64,000 bases of DNA from Streptomyces ortus (lineage in GTDB: Bacteria > Actinomycetota > Actinomycetes > Streptomycetales > Streptomycetaceae). The DNA lies in the NCBI RefSeq assembly GCF_026341275.1, contig NZ_JAIFZO010000002.1:1376361-1440360 (forward strand), given 5' to 3'. Each line of letters starts with the position of its first letter. Positions within the stretch are counted from its first letter, which is position 1. A model generated the notes under the pieces. It was given only the letters and a program-made list of their open reading frames with translations, searched no databases and was not told the origin of the DNA. The position numbers and the translations under genes are program-made. Of this stretch, positions 18,007-28,616 are shown one piece after another.

Positions 18007-19236
18007 TCAGACCGCAGCCGTCTTCAAGGGGCGGGACGGGTCCGTGAGCAGCGCCGGGTCCATTCGGGTGCCCGACTCGATCAGCCGGCGGCCCTGCGCC
18101 AGGTCCCGGGGCCGCCCCACCGCGAGGACCGCGACCAGACGGCCCTCCCGGAGCCAGCACACCGACCAGGAGGGCCCCGCCGGATCCCCCCGCCAGAGCA
18201 GGGCGTCGGCGGCGCCGTGGTGCCCCGCGTACTGGACGAAGCGGCCGAACTGCTCCGACCAGAAGTACGGCACCGGGTCGTAGGGCGCGGGCGTCTCCCC
18301 CACGATGTTCGCCGCGACCGTGCGGGGCCCCTGGAGCGCGTTGTCCCAGTGGTGGACCAGCAGCCGCTCCCCGTACCGGCCCGAGGGGAACGAGGCGCAG
18401 TCGCCGACCGCGTACACGTCCGGGAGGGAGGTGCGCAGGTGGTCGTCCGCGACGACCTCCCGGTGGGCGCCGAGTTCGATCCCCGAGCCGGCCAGCCAGG
18501 ACGTGGCCGGCCGTGCCCCGATGCCGACCACGACGGCGCCCGCGGGCAGCCGCGAGCCGTCGTCCAGCACCACCGCGCCGGGCTCGACGCGCTCCACGCG
18601 CGCGTGGGTGCGCAGCGAGGCCCCGCTGTCCGCGTACCAGGCGGTCATCGGCGCGGCCACCTCGGCCGGCAGCACGCCCACGAGCGGCCGGTCGGCGGCC
18701 TCGACGACGGTCACCGAGCACCCCGCCTCCCGCGCCGCCGTGGCGAACTCCGCGCCGATCCAGCCCGCGCCGACCACCACGATGTCGTGCTGCCGGGCGA
18801 GGACGGGCCGCAGCCGTTCGGCGTCGTCGAGGGTGCGCAGCAGATGGACGCCCGGTACTCCCTCGGCGCCGGGCAGCCGCACGGGCTCCGCTCCCGTGGC
18901 GAGGACCAGGACGTCGTACGGGACAGCCCCCTCGGCCGTGTCGAGTTCGCGGGACGCCGGGCGGACGCCGGTCGCTTCGAGGCCCAGGCGCAGTTGGACG
19001 CCGAGGGTCTCGAAGTCGACGCCGAAGGCGGAGCTCTCGGCCTTGCCGAGCAGGACGGCCTTGGACAGCGGCGGCCGGTCGTACGGCTGGTGGGGCTCCG
19101 CGCCGATCAGGGTCACGCTGCCGGGAAAACCCTGTTCCCGCAGGGCGACGGCGGTCTGGACCCCCGCCATGCCCGCGCCGACGATCACGACGCGTACGCG
19201 CGCCGCCGGGCCCGTTTCCTGTGTCAGCTCGCTCAC
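18007..19236 (-). CDS. FAD-dependent ferredoxin/rubredoxin reductase-type oxidoreductase
   Basis: A 409-residue pyridine-nucleotide disulfide-type flavoprotein with two dinucleotide-binding folds: FAD motif VVIVGAGMAGVQTAVALREQG (about residues 16-36) and NAD(P)H motif IVVVGAGWIGAEFATAAREAG (about 151-171). The ATG motif VLATGAEP and second FAD motif VYAVGDCASFP follow. It has the BenD/CamA-type reductase C-terminal domain (HWDNALQGPRTVAANIVG). It would pass electrons from NAD(P)H to a ferredoxin, often for a P450 or dioxygenase, but no such partner is adjacent. GTG start at 19236. Confidence 0.9.
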   Translation of the reverse strand: MSELTQETGPAARVRVVIVGAGMAGVQTAVALREQGFPGSVTLIGAEPHQPYDRPPLSKAVLLGKAESSAFGVDFETLGVQLRLGLEATGVRPASRELDTAEGAVPYDVLVLATGAEPVRLPGAEGVPGVHLLRTLDDAERLRPVLARQHDIVVVGAGWIGAEFATAAREAGCSVTVVEAADRPLVGVLPAEVAAPMTAWYADSGASLRTHARVERVEPGAVVLDDGSRLPAGAVVVGIGARPATSWLAGSGIELGAHREVVADDHLRTSLPDVYAVGDCASFPSGRYGERLLVHHWDNALQGPRTVAANIVGETPAPYDPVPYFWSEQFGRFVQYAGHHGAADALLWRGDPAGPSWSVCWLREGRLVAVLAVGRPRDLAQGRRLIESGTRMDPALLTDPSRPLKTAAV

Positions 19237-19315
19237 CCGGTCACCATAGACAGTCGGTGAAATCGTCGGTCAGGGGCGTGGCCGGTGAGCTGTTGCACAC
19301 CGCCCGGCCACGGCG

Positions 19316-19660
19316 TCAGCTCGGGGCGACCTCTTCGACCACACTCGTCCCCCTGCCCTCCTGGGACTCCCACTCCCAGGTCTCCGCCAGCCGCACCCGC
19401 CCGTCGGGGGTCTCGGCGACCTGGGACGCGCAGTGCCCGGAGGAGGTGGTTCCGTCCGTCTTCAGCTGTACGTACCGGAAGTCGAGCCGGTCGCCCTCGC
19501 GGGTGCCCACGAGATGGCCGCGCACGACGTCGCCGCCCGCGTACTCGGCCCAGATCACGCCGTCCCGCTCGTGGTACGAGAACCGGGTGCGCGTACCCAC
19601 CTGCCCCGGCGCCTGGTCGGCCACGGGGGCGAGAACGAGTCCGTCGAGCGAGCGGGCCAT
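19316..19660 (-). CDS. conserved hypothetical protein, beta-rich
   Basis: A 114-residue soluble protein with alternating strands and motifs HERDGVIWAEYAGGDVVRGHLVG and WEWESQEGRGTSVVEEV. The pattern suggests a small beta-barrel. Homologs in Streptomyces are sometimes labelled N-acetylglutamate synthase, but there is no GNAT acetyltransferase motif here, so I would not use that name. ATG at 19660; divergent from the TPP riboswitch. Confidence 0.7.
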   Translation of the reverse strand: MARSLDGLVLAPVADQAPGQVGTRTRFSYHERDGVIWAEYAGGDVVRGHLVGTREGDRLDFRYVQLKTDGTTSSGHCASQVAETPDGRVRLAETWEWESQEGRGTSVVEEVAPS

Positions 19661-19717
19661 GCCGTGAGGCTCCCTACTGAGGTCCGGAACGAAGAGTTAG
19701 GGTGGCCAACGTAAAGC

Positions 19718-19812
19718 ACTCGCGGGAGCCCGGGCGTACCGGGCTGAGAGGGAGGCTGGGACGGCCTCCGACCGTACGAACCTGATCCGGGTCATGCCGG
19801 CGAAGGGAGGGG
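19718..19812 (+). ncRNA. TPP (THI-box) riboswitch
   Basis: All conserved blocks are present in order: CGGGAGCCCGGG, then CCGGGCTGAGAG (the CUGAGA pyrimidine-sensing loop), and CGAACCTGATCCGGGTCATGCCGGCGAAGGGAG (19778-19810, the pyrophosphate-sensing half). It ends about 10 bases before the thiO start and includes the GGGAGGGG ribosome-binding region, so TPP probably blocks translation of thiO-thiS-thiG. Confidence 0.95.
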
Positions 19813-19822
19813 CTGGACGCCC

Positions 19823-21031
19823 ATGTCGCGTACACCGCAAGCAGTTCCGAGCCGCCCGACCAGCGACGTCCTGGTCGTCGGGGGCGGGATCATCGGTCTG
19901 GTCACCGCCTGGCGGGCCGCGCAGCGCGGGCTGACGACCGCGCTGGTGGACCCGGCGCCCGGCGGTGGCGCCGCGCAGGTCGCGGCCGGCATGCTGGCCG
20001 CCGTCACCGAGCTGCACTACGGCGAGGAGACCCTGCTCGGCCTCAACCTGGCCTCGGCGCACCGCTATCCGGACTTCGTCGCGGAGCTGACCGGGGCGAG
20101 CGGCCAGGATCTCGGCTACCGCAGGTGCGGCACGCTGACCGTCGCGCTCGACGCCGACGACCGCGCCCATCTGCGTGAACTGCACGCCCTGCAGAGCCGG
20201 TCGGGCCTGGAGTCGGAGTGGCTGAGCGGCCGCGAGTGCCGCCGTCTGGAGCCGATGCTCGCCCCCGGGGTGCGCGGCGGGCTGCGGGTGGACGGCGACC
20301 ACCAGATCGACCCGCGACGGCTCGCCGCGGCCCTGGTCACGGCCTGCGAGCGGGCCGGGGTCCTCTTCCACCGCACCTGGGCCGAGCGCCTGGGCGTCGT
20401 ACGGGACAGGGCCACCGGAATCGTCACGGCGGACGGCACCGAACTGTCCGCGGGGCAGGTCGTCCTCGCCGCGGGCAGCCTCAGCGGACGGCTCGCGGGG
20501 ATGCCGGAGGACGTACTGCCGCCGGTACGGCCCGTGAAGGGCCAGGTGCTGCGCCTCGCCATGCCGGAGCCCGCCCCCGCGCCGCACAACCCGAGCGCGC
20601 CCTTCCTGAGCCGGACCGTGCGCGCGGTGGTCCGCGGCAGCCACGTCTACCTGGTGCCGCGCGAAAGCGGCGAGCTGGTCGTCGGCGCGACCAGCGAGGA
20701 GCTGGGCTGGGACACCACGGTGACCGCGGGCGGTGTGTACGAGCTGCTGCGGGACGCCCACGAACTCGTCCCCGGCATCACCGAGCTGCCACTCACCGAG
20801 ACGCGCGCCGGACTGCGCCCCGCCTCCCCCGACAACGCGCCCCTGCTCGGGCCCACCGGCCTTCCCGGGCTGCTCCTGGCGACCGGCCACCACCGCAACG
20901 GCGTGCTGCTCACCCCGGTCACCGGCGACGCCCTGGCGCACGCGCTGACCACCGGTGAACTCCCGGAAGTGGCGCGTCCGTTCACCCCGGGCAGGTTCGG
21001 CGCCGCCGCCTTCGTGGAGCAGCCCGTATGA
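19823..21031 (+). CDS. thiO: glycine oxidase ThiO
   Basis: A 402-residue DAO-family flavoprotein. It oxidises glycine to the imine (dehydroglycine) used with ThiS-thiocarboxylate and deoxyxylulose phosphate by ThiG. FAD motif DVLVVGGGIIGLVTAWRAAQRG (about residues 13-34) and C-terminal TETRAGLRPASPDNAPLLGP block are clear. ATG at 19823 directly follows the TPP riboswitch; its stop overlaps thiS by four bases. Confidence 0.95.
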   Translation: MSRTPQAVPSRPTSDVLVVGGGIIGLVTAWRAAQRGLTTALVDPAPGGGAAQVAAGMLAAVTELHYGEETLLGLNLASAHRYPDFVAELTGASGQDLGYRRCGTLTVALDADDRAHLRELHALQSRSGLESEWLSGRECRRLEPMLAPGVRGGLRVDGDHQIDPRRLAAALVTACERAGVLFHRTWAERLGVVRDRATGIVTADGTELSAGQVVLAAGSLSGRLAGMPEDVLPPVRPVKGQVLRLAMPEPAPAPHNPSAPFLSRTVRAVVRGSHVYLVPRESGELVVGATSEELGWDTTVTAGGVYELLRDAHELVPGITELPLTETRAGLRPASPDNAPLLGPTGLPGLLLATGHHRNGVLLTPVTGDALAHALTTGELPEVARPFTPGRFGAAAFVEQPV

Positions 21032-21237
21032 GCGGCGTGACCGTCCTCGTCAACGGGGAGCGACGCGAACTCGCCGCCGACACCGCCCTCGACGCCCTCG
21101 TGGCCACCCTCTGCGCGGCCCCCTCCGGTGTGGCCGCCGCGCTCAACGAGACCGTCGTCCCGCGTACGCAGTGGCCGGCCACCCTCCTGCGCGAGGGAGA
21201 CCGCGTCGAAGTACTCACCGCCGTCCAAGGAGGCTGA
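21028..21237 (+). CDS. thiS: sulfur carrier protein ThiS
   Basis: A 69-residue ubiquitin-like carrier ending in the required Gly-Gly (AVQGG). ThiF-type adenylation and sulfur transfer make a C-terminal thiocarboxylate that donates sulfur to the thiazole. The VNGERREL start and LREGDRVEVLTAVQGG end are typical. The ATG overlaps the thiO stop (ATGA); thiG starts four bases after the stop codon. Confidence 0.95.
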   Translation: MSGVTVLVNGERRELAADTALDALVATLCAAPSGVAAALNETVVPRTQWPATLLREGDRVEVLTAVQGG

Positions 21238-22035
<798 letters not shown>

Positions 22036-22211
22036 GCATCGGCCCGGATTCCCGCTTGCGGACCGGTCCGGCCGTCCGCCCGGCCGGCCGTCCGGCCGTC
22101 CGGCCGTGTCAACGCGCCGACCGGCGTGCGCGCGGTGCGAGGTGCGTCACAGGTCGGCTTCAGAACCGCCCCGGTATCGCCCGCACGGGGGGCTCCGTCA
22201 GTGGTGGCTCG

Positions 22212-22217
22212 TACACT
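22212..22217 (+). promoter_or_regulatory. candidate -10 of a leaderless kinase transcript
   Basis: TACACT followed by 7 bases and the GTG at 22225, with no Shine-Dalgarno. The 22036-22190 stretch before it is GGCCGTCC-type low-complexity DNA without a clear -35. Confidence 0.45.
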
Positions 22218-22224
22218 CACCTGC

Positions 22225-24150
22225 GTGGATACGACCCTTCAAGACCCCTTGGTCGGGCATGTGCTCGACGGTCGGTATCGCGTCGACGCCCGCATCGCGG
22301 TCGGCGGGATGGCCACGGTCTACCGGGCCGTGGACACCCGCCTCGACCGGGTGCTCGCGCTCAAGGTGATGCATCCGACCCTGGCGGCCGACGCCTCGTT
22401 CGTCGACCGTTTCATCCGCGAGGCCAAGTCGGTGGCCAGGCTCGCCCATCCGAACGTGGTGCAGGTCTTCGACCAGGGCACCGACGGCCCGTACGTCTAT
22501 CTGGCGATGGAGTACGTGGCCGGATGCACCCTTCGTGACGTACTGCGCGAGCGCGGGGCGCTCCAGCCGCGGGCCGCGCTGGACATCCTGGAGCCGGTCC
22601 TCGCCGCGCTCGGCGCCGCGCACCGCGCCGGGTTCGTGCACCGCGACATGAAGCCGGAGAACGTCCTGATAGGGGACGACGGCCGGGTGAAGGTGGCGGA
22701 CTTCGGTCTCGTACGGGCCGTGGACACGGTCACCCACACGACGGGCGCCATCCTGGGCACGGTGTCGTATCTCGCTCCGGAACAGATAGAACACGGCACG
22801 GCCGACCCCCGCGTGGACGTGTACGCGTGCGGCATCCTCCTCTTCGAGATGCTGACCGGCGACCGGCCGCACTCGGGCGACTCACCCGCCGCGGTGCTCT
22901 ACAAGCACCTCCATGAGGACGTGCCCCCGCCGTCGGCGCTCGTGCCGGGCCTCGCCCTCGAACTCGACGAGCTGGTCACCTCGGCGACCGCGCGCACCCC
23001 CGGCGTCCGCCCGTACGACGCGGTGGCGCTGCTCGCACTGACCCTGGACGCGCGCAGCGCCCTGAGCGACGACCAGCTGGACGCCGTGCCGCCGGGTGCC
23101 GTCGCCACGGACCGCCCCGGCGCCGACAACCGCACGAGCGTGATCCCGCGCTCGCTGTCGGTGCCCCGGCTGCTCCCGGTGAACGAGGACGACGCGGAGC
23201 TGCACCGCACGAGCTTCCTGCCGTCCCCGCCGCCCGAGCCCCCGCGGCGCGGCCGCACGAGGATGGCGCCTCGCCGGGGCGTACTCGGGATCGTCGCCGC
23301 GGTGCTGCTGGTCCTCGGCCTCGGCGCGGGCGTCTGGTACATCAACTCCGGTCAGTTCACCGAGGTCCCCGCGGTGCTCGACAAGACGGAGGCGCAGGCC
23401 AGGAAGAGCATCGAGGGCGCCGGCCTCGACGTGAAGACCAAGAACGCGTACAGCGACACCGTCAAGCTCGGCCGGGTCATCAGCACCGACCCGAAGCCCA
23501 CCGCCCGGATCCGCGACAACGGCTCCGTGACACTGACGATCTCCAAGGGCCCCAACACCGTGCGCGTCCCGGACCTCAGGGGCTTCGTGCTCAGCAAGGC
23601 CAAGGAGCGGCTGGAGAAGGAAGGGCTGGCGGCCGGCATGGTCACCAAGGCCTTCAGTGAAGACGTCGTCGTGGGCCAGGTGATCGGTACGAAGCCGGGG
23701 GCGGGCACCGAGCGCCGCGGCGGCTCGGCGATCGCGATCGTCGTCAGCAAGGGCAGCCCGGTGGACGTGCCCGACGTGCGCGGCGACGACCTGGGCGACG
23801 CCAGGCAGGAGCTGGAGGAAGCGGGCCTGACAGTCGAGGTCGCCTCCAAGCGAATCACCTCCGACTACGACGCCGGCCAGGTCGCCGAGCAGTCGCTCGC
23901 TCCCGACAAGCAGGTGGCGCAGGGCGACACCATCAAGCTGACGGTCTCCAAGGGCCCGCCGATGGTCGAGGTCCCGGACGTCGTGGGCGACAGCGTCGAC
24001 GACGCGACGCAGGAGCTGGAAGAGGCCGGCTTCGAGGTCGAGGAGGACCGCGGGCTGCTCGGGCTCTTCGGCGACACGGTCGACAGCCAGTCGACCGAGG
24101 GCGGCGAGCAGGCACCCAAGGGATCGAAGATCACCATCAAGATCCGCTGA
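22225..24150 (+). CDS. PASTA-domain Ser/Thr protein kinase (PknB/PknL type)
   Basis: A 641-residue membrane kinase. The kinase domain has glycine loop IAVGGMATVY (24-33), ATP Lys near 47, HRDMKPEN catalytic loop, DFG, and APEQIE. A Pro/Arg-rich linker leads to a single transmembrane helix (GVLGIVAAVLLVLGLGAGVWYI). Four extracellular PASTA repeats follow, the usual sensors of muropeptides or lipid II. GTG at 22225 matches homologs (MDTTLQDPLVG) and has a -10 at leaderless distance. The neighbouring Rv2175c-like gene and DAHP synthase match the PknL neighbourhood of mycobacteria, so I favour a PknL-type orthology. The S. coelicolor counterpart may be PkaF, from memory only. Confidence 0.93.
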   Translation: MDTTLQDPLVGHVLDGRYRVDARIAVGGMATVYRAVDTRLDRVLALKVMHPTLAADASFVDRFIREAKSVARLAHPNVVQVFDQGTDGPYVYLAMEYVAGCTLRDVLRERGALQPRAALDILEPVLAALGAAHRAGFVHRDMKPENVLIGDDGRVKVADFGLVRAVDTVTHTTGAILGTVSYLAPEQIEHGTADPRVDVYACGILLFEMLTGDRPHSGDSPAAVLYKHLHEDVPPPSALVPGLALELDELVTSATARTPGVRPYDAVALLALTLDARSALSDDQLDAVPPGAVATDRPGADNRTSVIPRSLSVPRLLPVNEDDAELHRTSFLPSPPPEPPRRGRTRMAPRRGVLGIVAAVLLVLGLGAGVWYINSGQFTEVPAVLDKTEAQARKSIEGAGLDVKTKNAYSDTVKLGRVISTDPKPTARIRDNGSVTLTISKGPNTVRVPDLRGFVLSKAKERLEKEGLAAGMVTKAFSEDVVVGQVIGTKPGAGTERRGGSAIAIVVSKGSPVDVPDVRGDDLGDARQELEEAGLTVEVASKRITSDYDAGQVAEQSLAPDKQVAQGDTIKLTVSKGPPMVEVPDVVGDSVDDATQELEEAGFEVEEDRGLLGLFGDTVDSQSTEGGEQAPKGSKITIKIR

Positions 24151-24272
24151 ACGGTCGAGCGAGGTCCCACCGGAGTTCCGGCGAACGGCCGAGGGCGGTT
24201 CGGACGGCTCGACAGGACATGGCCGCCGACGGGAGGGCCGGGAGCGCGTGACACCCTTGGAGGGTGAGCACT

Positions 24273-25151
24273 GTGCAGTCCCGCAACCCCGTCGGCGGCC
24301 ATGTCCCCGTCGCCGGAGGCCTCGCCTCCGTAGGCCTCTCGTACGCGCGTGAGCTGGCCGCCGAGACCGTCCAGGTCTTCGTCGCCAACCCGCGCGGCTG
24401 GGCGACACCACCCGGCAACCCGGCCCAGGACGAGCAGTTCCGCGCCGCCTGCGCCGCGGAGAACATCCCCGCGTACGTCCACGCGCCCTACCTGATCAAC
24501 TTCGGCTCGCACACCGAGGCGACCGCGGAGAAGTCGGTGGAGTCGCTGCGGCACTCGCTGCGCCGGGGGCGGGCGATCGGGGCTCTCGGAGTGGTCGTGC
24601 ACACGGGCTCGGCGACCGGCGGACGGGAGCGCTCGGTGGCACTCCGGCAGGTGCGCGCGTATCTGCTGCCGCTGCTCGACGAGCTGACCCACGACGACGA
24701 CCCGTTCCTGCTGCTGGAGTCGACCGCCGGCCAGGGCTCCTCGCTCTGCTCGCGGACCTGGGACTTCGGGCCGTACTTCGAGGCGCTCGACGCCCATCCC
24801 AAGCTGGGTGTCTGCCTGGACACGTGCCACATCTTCGCCGCGGGCCACGACCTCACCGGGCCCGGCGGAATGCATCAGACCCTTGATCTGCTGGTGGACA
24901 CGGTCGGTGAGGGCCGCCTGAAGCTGATCCACGCCAACGACTCCAAGGATGTGGCGGGCGCCCACAAGGACCGCCACGAGAACATCGGCGCCGGTCACAT
25001 CGGCGAGGACCCCTTCCGCGCCCTGATGACCCACCCCGCCACCGAGGGCGTACCACTCATCATCGAGACGCCCGGCGGCAAGGAGGGGCACGCGGCGGAC
25101 GTGGAACGACTGAAGAAGCTCAGGGACGGTCGGGCGGCCGACGCGGGCTAG
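24273..25151 (+). CDS. nfo: deoxyribonuclease IV (AP endonuclease IV)
   Basis: A 292-residue zinc TIM-barrel enzyme that cleaves DNA at abasic sites in base-excision repair. Metal-ligand motifs are visible: YVHAPYLINFGS, VVHTGSATG, LLLESTAGQGSSL, VCLDTCHIFAAGHDL, HANDSKDVAGAHKDRHENIGAGHIG and IIETPGG. GTG at 24273 has TGGAGG nine bases upstream; GTG at 24264 is three codons earlier and too close to it. The stop shares the CTAG tetranucleotide with the convergent gene. Confidence 0.93.
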   Translation: MQSRNPVGGHVPVAGGLASVGLSYARELAAETVQVFVANPRGWATPPGNPAQDEQFRAACAAENIPAYVHAPYLINFGSHTEATAEKSVESLRHSLRRGRAIGALGVVVHTGSATGGRERSVALRQVRAYLLPLLDELTHDDDPFLLLESTAGQGSSLCSRTWDFGPYFEALDAHPKLGVCLDTCHIFAAGHDLTGPGGMHQTLDLLVDTVGEGRLKLIHANDSKDVAGAHKDRHENIGAGHIGEDPFRALMTHPATEGVPLIIETPGGKEGHAADVERLKKLRDGRAADAG

Positions 25152-25780
25152 AGCTCGGGGCCGTCCCCGGGCTCCTCCTGGTAGGAGTAGCGCTGCTCGC
25201 GCCAGGGGTCGCCGACGTTGTGATAGCCGCGCTCCTCCCAGAAGCCGCGGCGGTCCGCTGTCATGTACTCCACGCCGCGGACCCACTTGGGCCCCTTCCA
25301 GGCGTACAGCTGCGGCACGACGAGGCGCAGCGGGAAGCCGTGCTCCGCGGTGAGCAGTTCGCCGCCCTTGTGGGTGGCGAAGATCGAGCGCTCGGACGCG
25401 AAGTCGTCGAGGCGCAGATTCGAACTGAACCCGTACTCCGCCCAGACCATGACATGGGTGACGGCGGGCGCCGGAGGGGCGAGCTCCAGAATCGTCCGGG
25501 TCGGCACACCGCCCCACTCGGCGCCGGTCATGCTGAACTTCGTGACGCAGTGCAGATCGGCCACGACCGTCGCGTAGGGCAGCGCGGTGAACTCGTCGTG
25601 GGTCCAGCAGTACTTCTCGCTGTCGGCGGTGGCACCGAAGATCCTGAACTCCCAGCGCTCGGGGCGGAACTTCGGTACGGGCCCGTAGTGCGTGACCGGC
25701 CAGCCCCGCTGCAGTCGCTGCCCCGGCGGAAGCTCCGACTGCGCTGCTTCCCCAGATTCACGACCCACCGGCTGACCCAT
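25148..25780 (-). CDS. sulfite-oxidase-like molybdopterin oxidoreductase
   Basis: A 210-residue protein consisting of only the molybdopterin-binding sulfite oxidase fold, like YedY/MsrP and the small actinobacterial forms. The cofactor Cys lies in DLHCVTKFSMTGAEWGG; FATHKGGELLTAEHGFPLRLVVPQLYAWKGPKW is the conserved second half. There is no Tat signal, so it is probably cytoplasmic, and no heme or dimerisation domain. The substrate is unknown. ATG at 25780. It ends in a CTAG shared with nfo and is divergent from bacterioferritin. Confidence 0.88.
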   Translation of the reverse strand: MGQPVGRESGEAAQSELPPGQRLQRGWPVTHYGPVPKFRPERWEFRIFGATADSEKYCWTHDEFTALPYATVVADLHCVTKFSMTGAEWGGVPTRTILELAPPAPAVTHVMVWAEYGFSSNLRLDDFASERSIFATHKGGELLTAEHGFPLRLVVPQLYAWKGPKWVRGVEYMTADRRGFWEERGYHNVGDPWREQRYSYQEEPGDGPEL

Positions 25781-25854
25781 GACTCCATCCTGACAGACCC
25801 GGGGAGGTGGACATGACCAGGTCCACACCCACTCGGCCAATCATGACAACTCGG

Positions 25855-25891
25855 ACTAAGCCTGCACTTACTTACTAAGCATGCACTTACT
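25855..25891. promoter_or_regulatory. tandem 18-bp direct repeat upstream of bacterioferritin
   Basis: ACTAAGCCTGCACTTACT (25855-25872) and ACTAAGCATGCACTTACT (25874-25891) differ at one base and are spaced 19 bp apart, about two helical turns. Each contains TAAG-N6-CTTA. It lies in the divergent gap, 73 bp before the bfr start. A two-site operator for a redox- or iron-responsive regulator is likely. It does not match the DmdR iron box. Confidence 0.55.
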
Positions 25892-25963
25892 GGACGATCT
25901 TCAAAGCCGGTGCAATCATGCGGCGCAACCCACCAGTTCCCCCGCCTGGAAGGAGCCTTCGCG

Positions 25964-26443
25964 ATGCAGGGCGACCCCGAGGTTCTCGAATTCCTCAACG
26001 AGCAGCTGACCGCCGAGCTCACAGCGATCAACCAGTACTTCCTGCACGCGAAGATGCAGGAGAACTTCGGCTGGACGAAGCTGGCGAAGTACACGCGGCA
26101 CGAGTCCTTCGACGAGATGAAGCACGCGGAGCTGCTGACCGACCGGATCCTCTTCCTGGACGGCCTGCCGAACTACCAGCGGCTCTTCCACGTCCGCGTC
26201 GGGCAGACGGTCACCGAGATGTTCCAGGCGGACCGCCAGGTCGAGGTCGAGGCGATCGACCGGCTCAGGCGCGGTATCGACCTGATGCGGGCCAAGGGCG
26301 ACGTCACGTCCGCGAACATCTTCGAGTCGATCCTCGCGGACGAGGAGCACCACATCGACTACCTGGACACCCAGCTGGAGCTCGTCGAGAAGCTCGGCGA
26401 GGCGCTCTACATCGCGCAGCTCATCGAGCAGCCGGAGAGCTAG
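25964..26443 (+). CDS. bfr: bacterioferritin
   Basis: A 159-residue ferritin-fold subunit that oxidises Fe(II) and stores iron in a 24-mer. Ferroxidase ligands are in LNEQLTAELTAINQY (first Glu), HESFDEMKHAE (Glu and His) and ADEEHHIDYLDTQ. The heme-binding Met is kept in DEMKHAE, so this is a heme-type Bfr. ATG at 25964 with GGAAGGAG upstream. It is convergent with its ferredoxin partner Bfd; the two stop codons share CTAG. Confidence 0.95.
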   Translation: MQGDPEVLEFLNEQLTAELTAINQYFLHAKMQENFGWTKLAKYTRHESFDEMKHAELLTDRILFLDGLPNYQRLFHVRVGQTVTEMFQADRQVEVEAIDRLRRGIDLMRAKGDVTSANIFESILADEEHHIDYLDTQLELVEKLGEALYIAQLIEQPES

Positions 26444-26730
26444 GCGGCCTCGTTCAGCCGCTCGTCGTTCAGCCGGCCGTCACTCGGTCGGCCGTCGTCC
26501 AGCCACCCGTCCCGGCGGCCAGCTTCGGCGAACGCCGGTCTGTCCTGCTTGACGGCTTCCCGGCCGGGGAGGGCGCCCCGGCCCAGCAGCGCCTGGATGC
26601 GCCGGACACAGGATCCGCAGTCGGTGCCCGCCTTGCAGGCGGACGCTATCTGCCGGGGGGTGCAGGCGCCGTCCGCCGCGTGCTTCCTCACCTGTGCCTC
26701 GGTCACTCCGAAGCAGTTGCAGACGAACAC
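26440..26730 (-). CDS. bfd: bacterioferritin-associated (2Fe-2S) ferredoxin
   Basis: A 96-residue protein. The N-terminal 55 residues are a Bfd/Fer2_BFD fold with cluster ligands in VCNCFG and AGTDCGSCV; Bfd reduces the Bfr iron core to release iron. The remaining 40 residues are a charged tail with a loose repeat (WLDDGRPSDGRLNDERLNE) not found in short Bfd proteins. GTG at 26730 with GGAGG upstream. An iron box 48-66 bp upstream points to derepression under iron starvation, when stored iron is needed. Confidence 0.92.
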   Translation of the reverse strand: MFVCNCFGVTEAQVRKHAADGACTPRQIASACKAGTDCGSCVRRIQALLGRGALPGREAVKQDRPAFAEAGRRDGWLDDGRPSDGRLNDERLNEAA

Positions 26731-26777
26731 GCGGTTCCACCTCCCGACGGGGTCCGACAGGTCACGCCGTCCCGAAG

Positions 26778-26796
26778 ATCGGTGAGGCTAACCTAA
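26778..26796 (-). promoter_or_regulatory. IdeR/DmdR-type iron box upstream of bfd
   Basis: Read on the plus strand, the site ends GGTGAGGCTAACCTAA. It matches the consensus TTAGGTGAGCCTAACCTAA (reverse complement of the usual writing) at 16 of 19 positions. It lies in the promoter region of the ferredoxin gene. Confidence 0.75.
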
Positions 26797-26831
26797 CCTT
26801 ACCCGTCGAGTCTGAGCCGCAAAAGTGCGAG

Positions 26832-26861
26832 GGGGCGCGGATCGTATGTGATCCGCGCCCC
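26832..26861 (-). terminator. terminator of the DAHP synthase gene
   Basis: Perfect 12-bp arms (26832-26843 and 26850-26861) with a 6-nt loop, about 50 bp beyond the minus-strand stop at 26913. Confidence 0.75.
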
Positions 26862-26912
26862 AATACGCGTGCCGTACACGCGCCGGTGACAGCCGCGACG
26901 GCTGCTGATCTG

Positions 26913-28470
<1,558 letters not shown>

Positions 28471-28491
28471 CTGCGCGTACGCAAGACTTCG

Positions 28492-28518
28492 CGAAGGCCG
28501 CCCGAGGGGCGGCCTTCG
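28492..28518 (+). terminator. trp attenuator hairpin
   Basis: Perfect 12-bp arms (28492-28503 and 28507-28518) with a minimal loop and a GTGTTTTC tail. It competes with the 28458-28464 / 28496-28502 antiterminator pairing. Confidence 0.88.
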
Positions 28519-28616
28519 GTGTTTTCGCGACCGGGACCGTTCCTCACGACCTCTCGCCCTCCTCATCCGCTGAGAAGCCGAGACGCCGAGACTCGAGAAG
28601 GAACAGGGACCCACCC

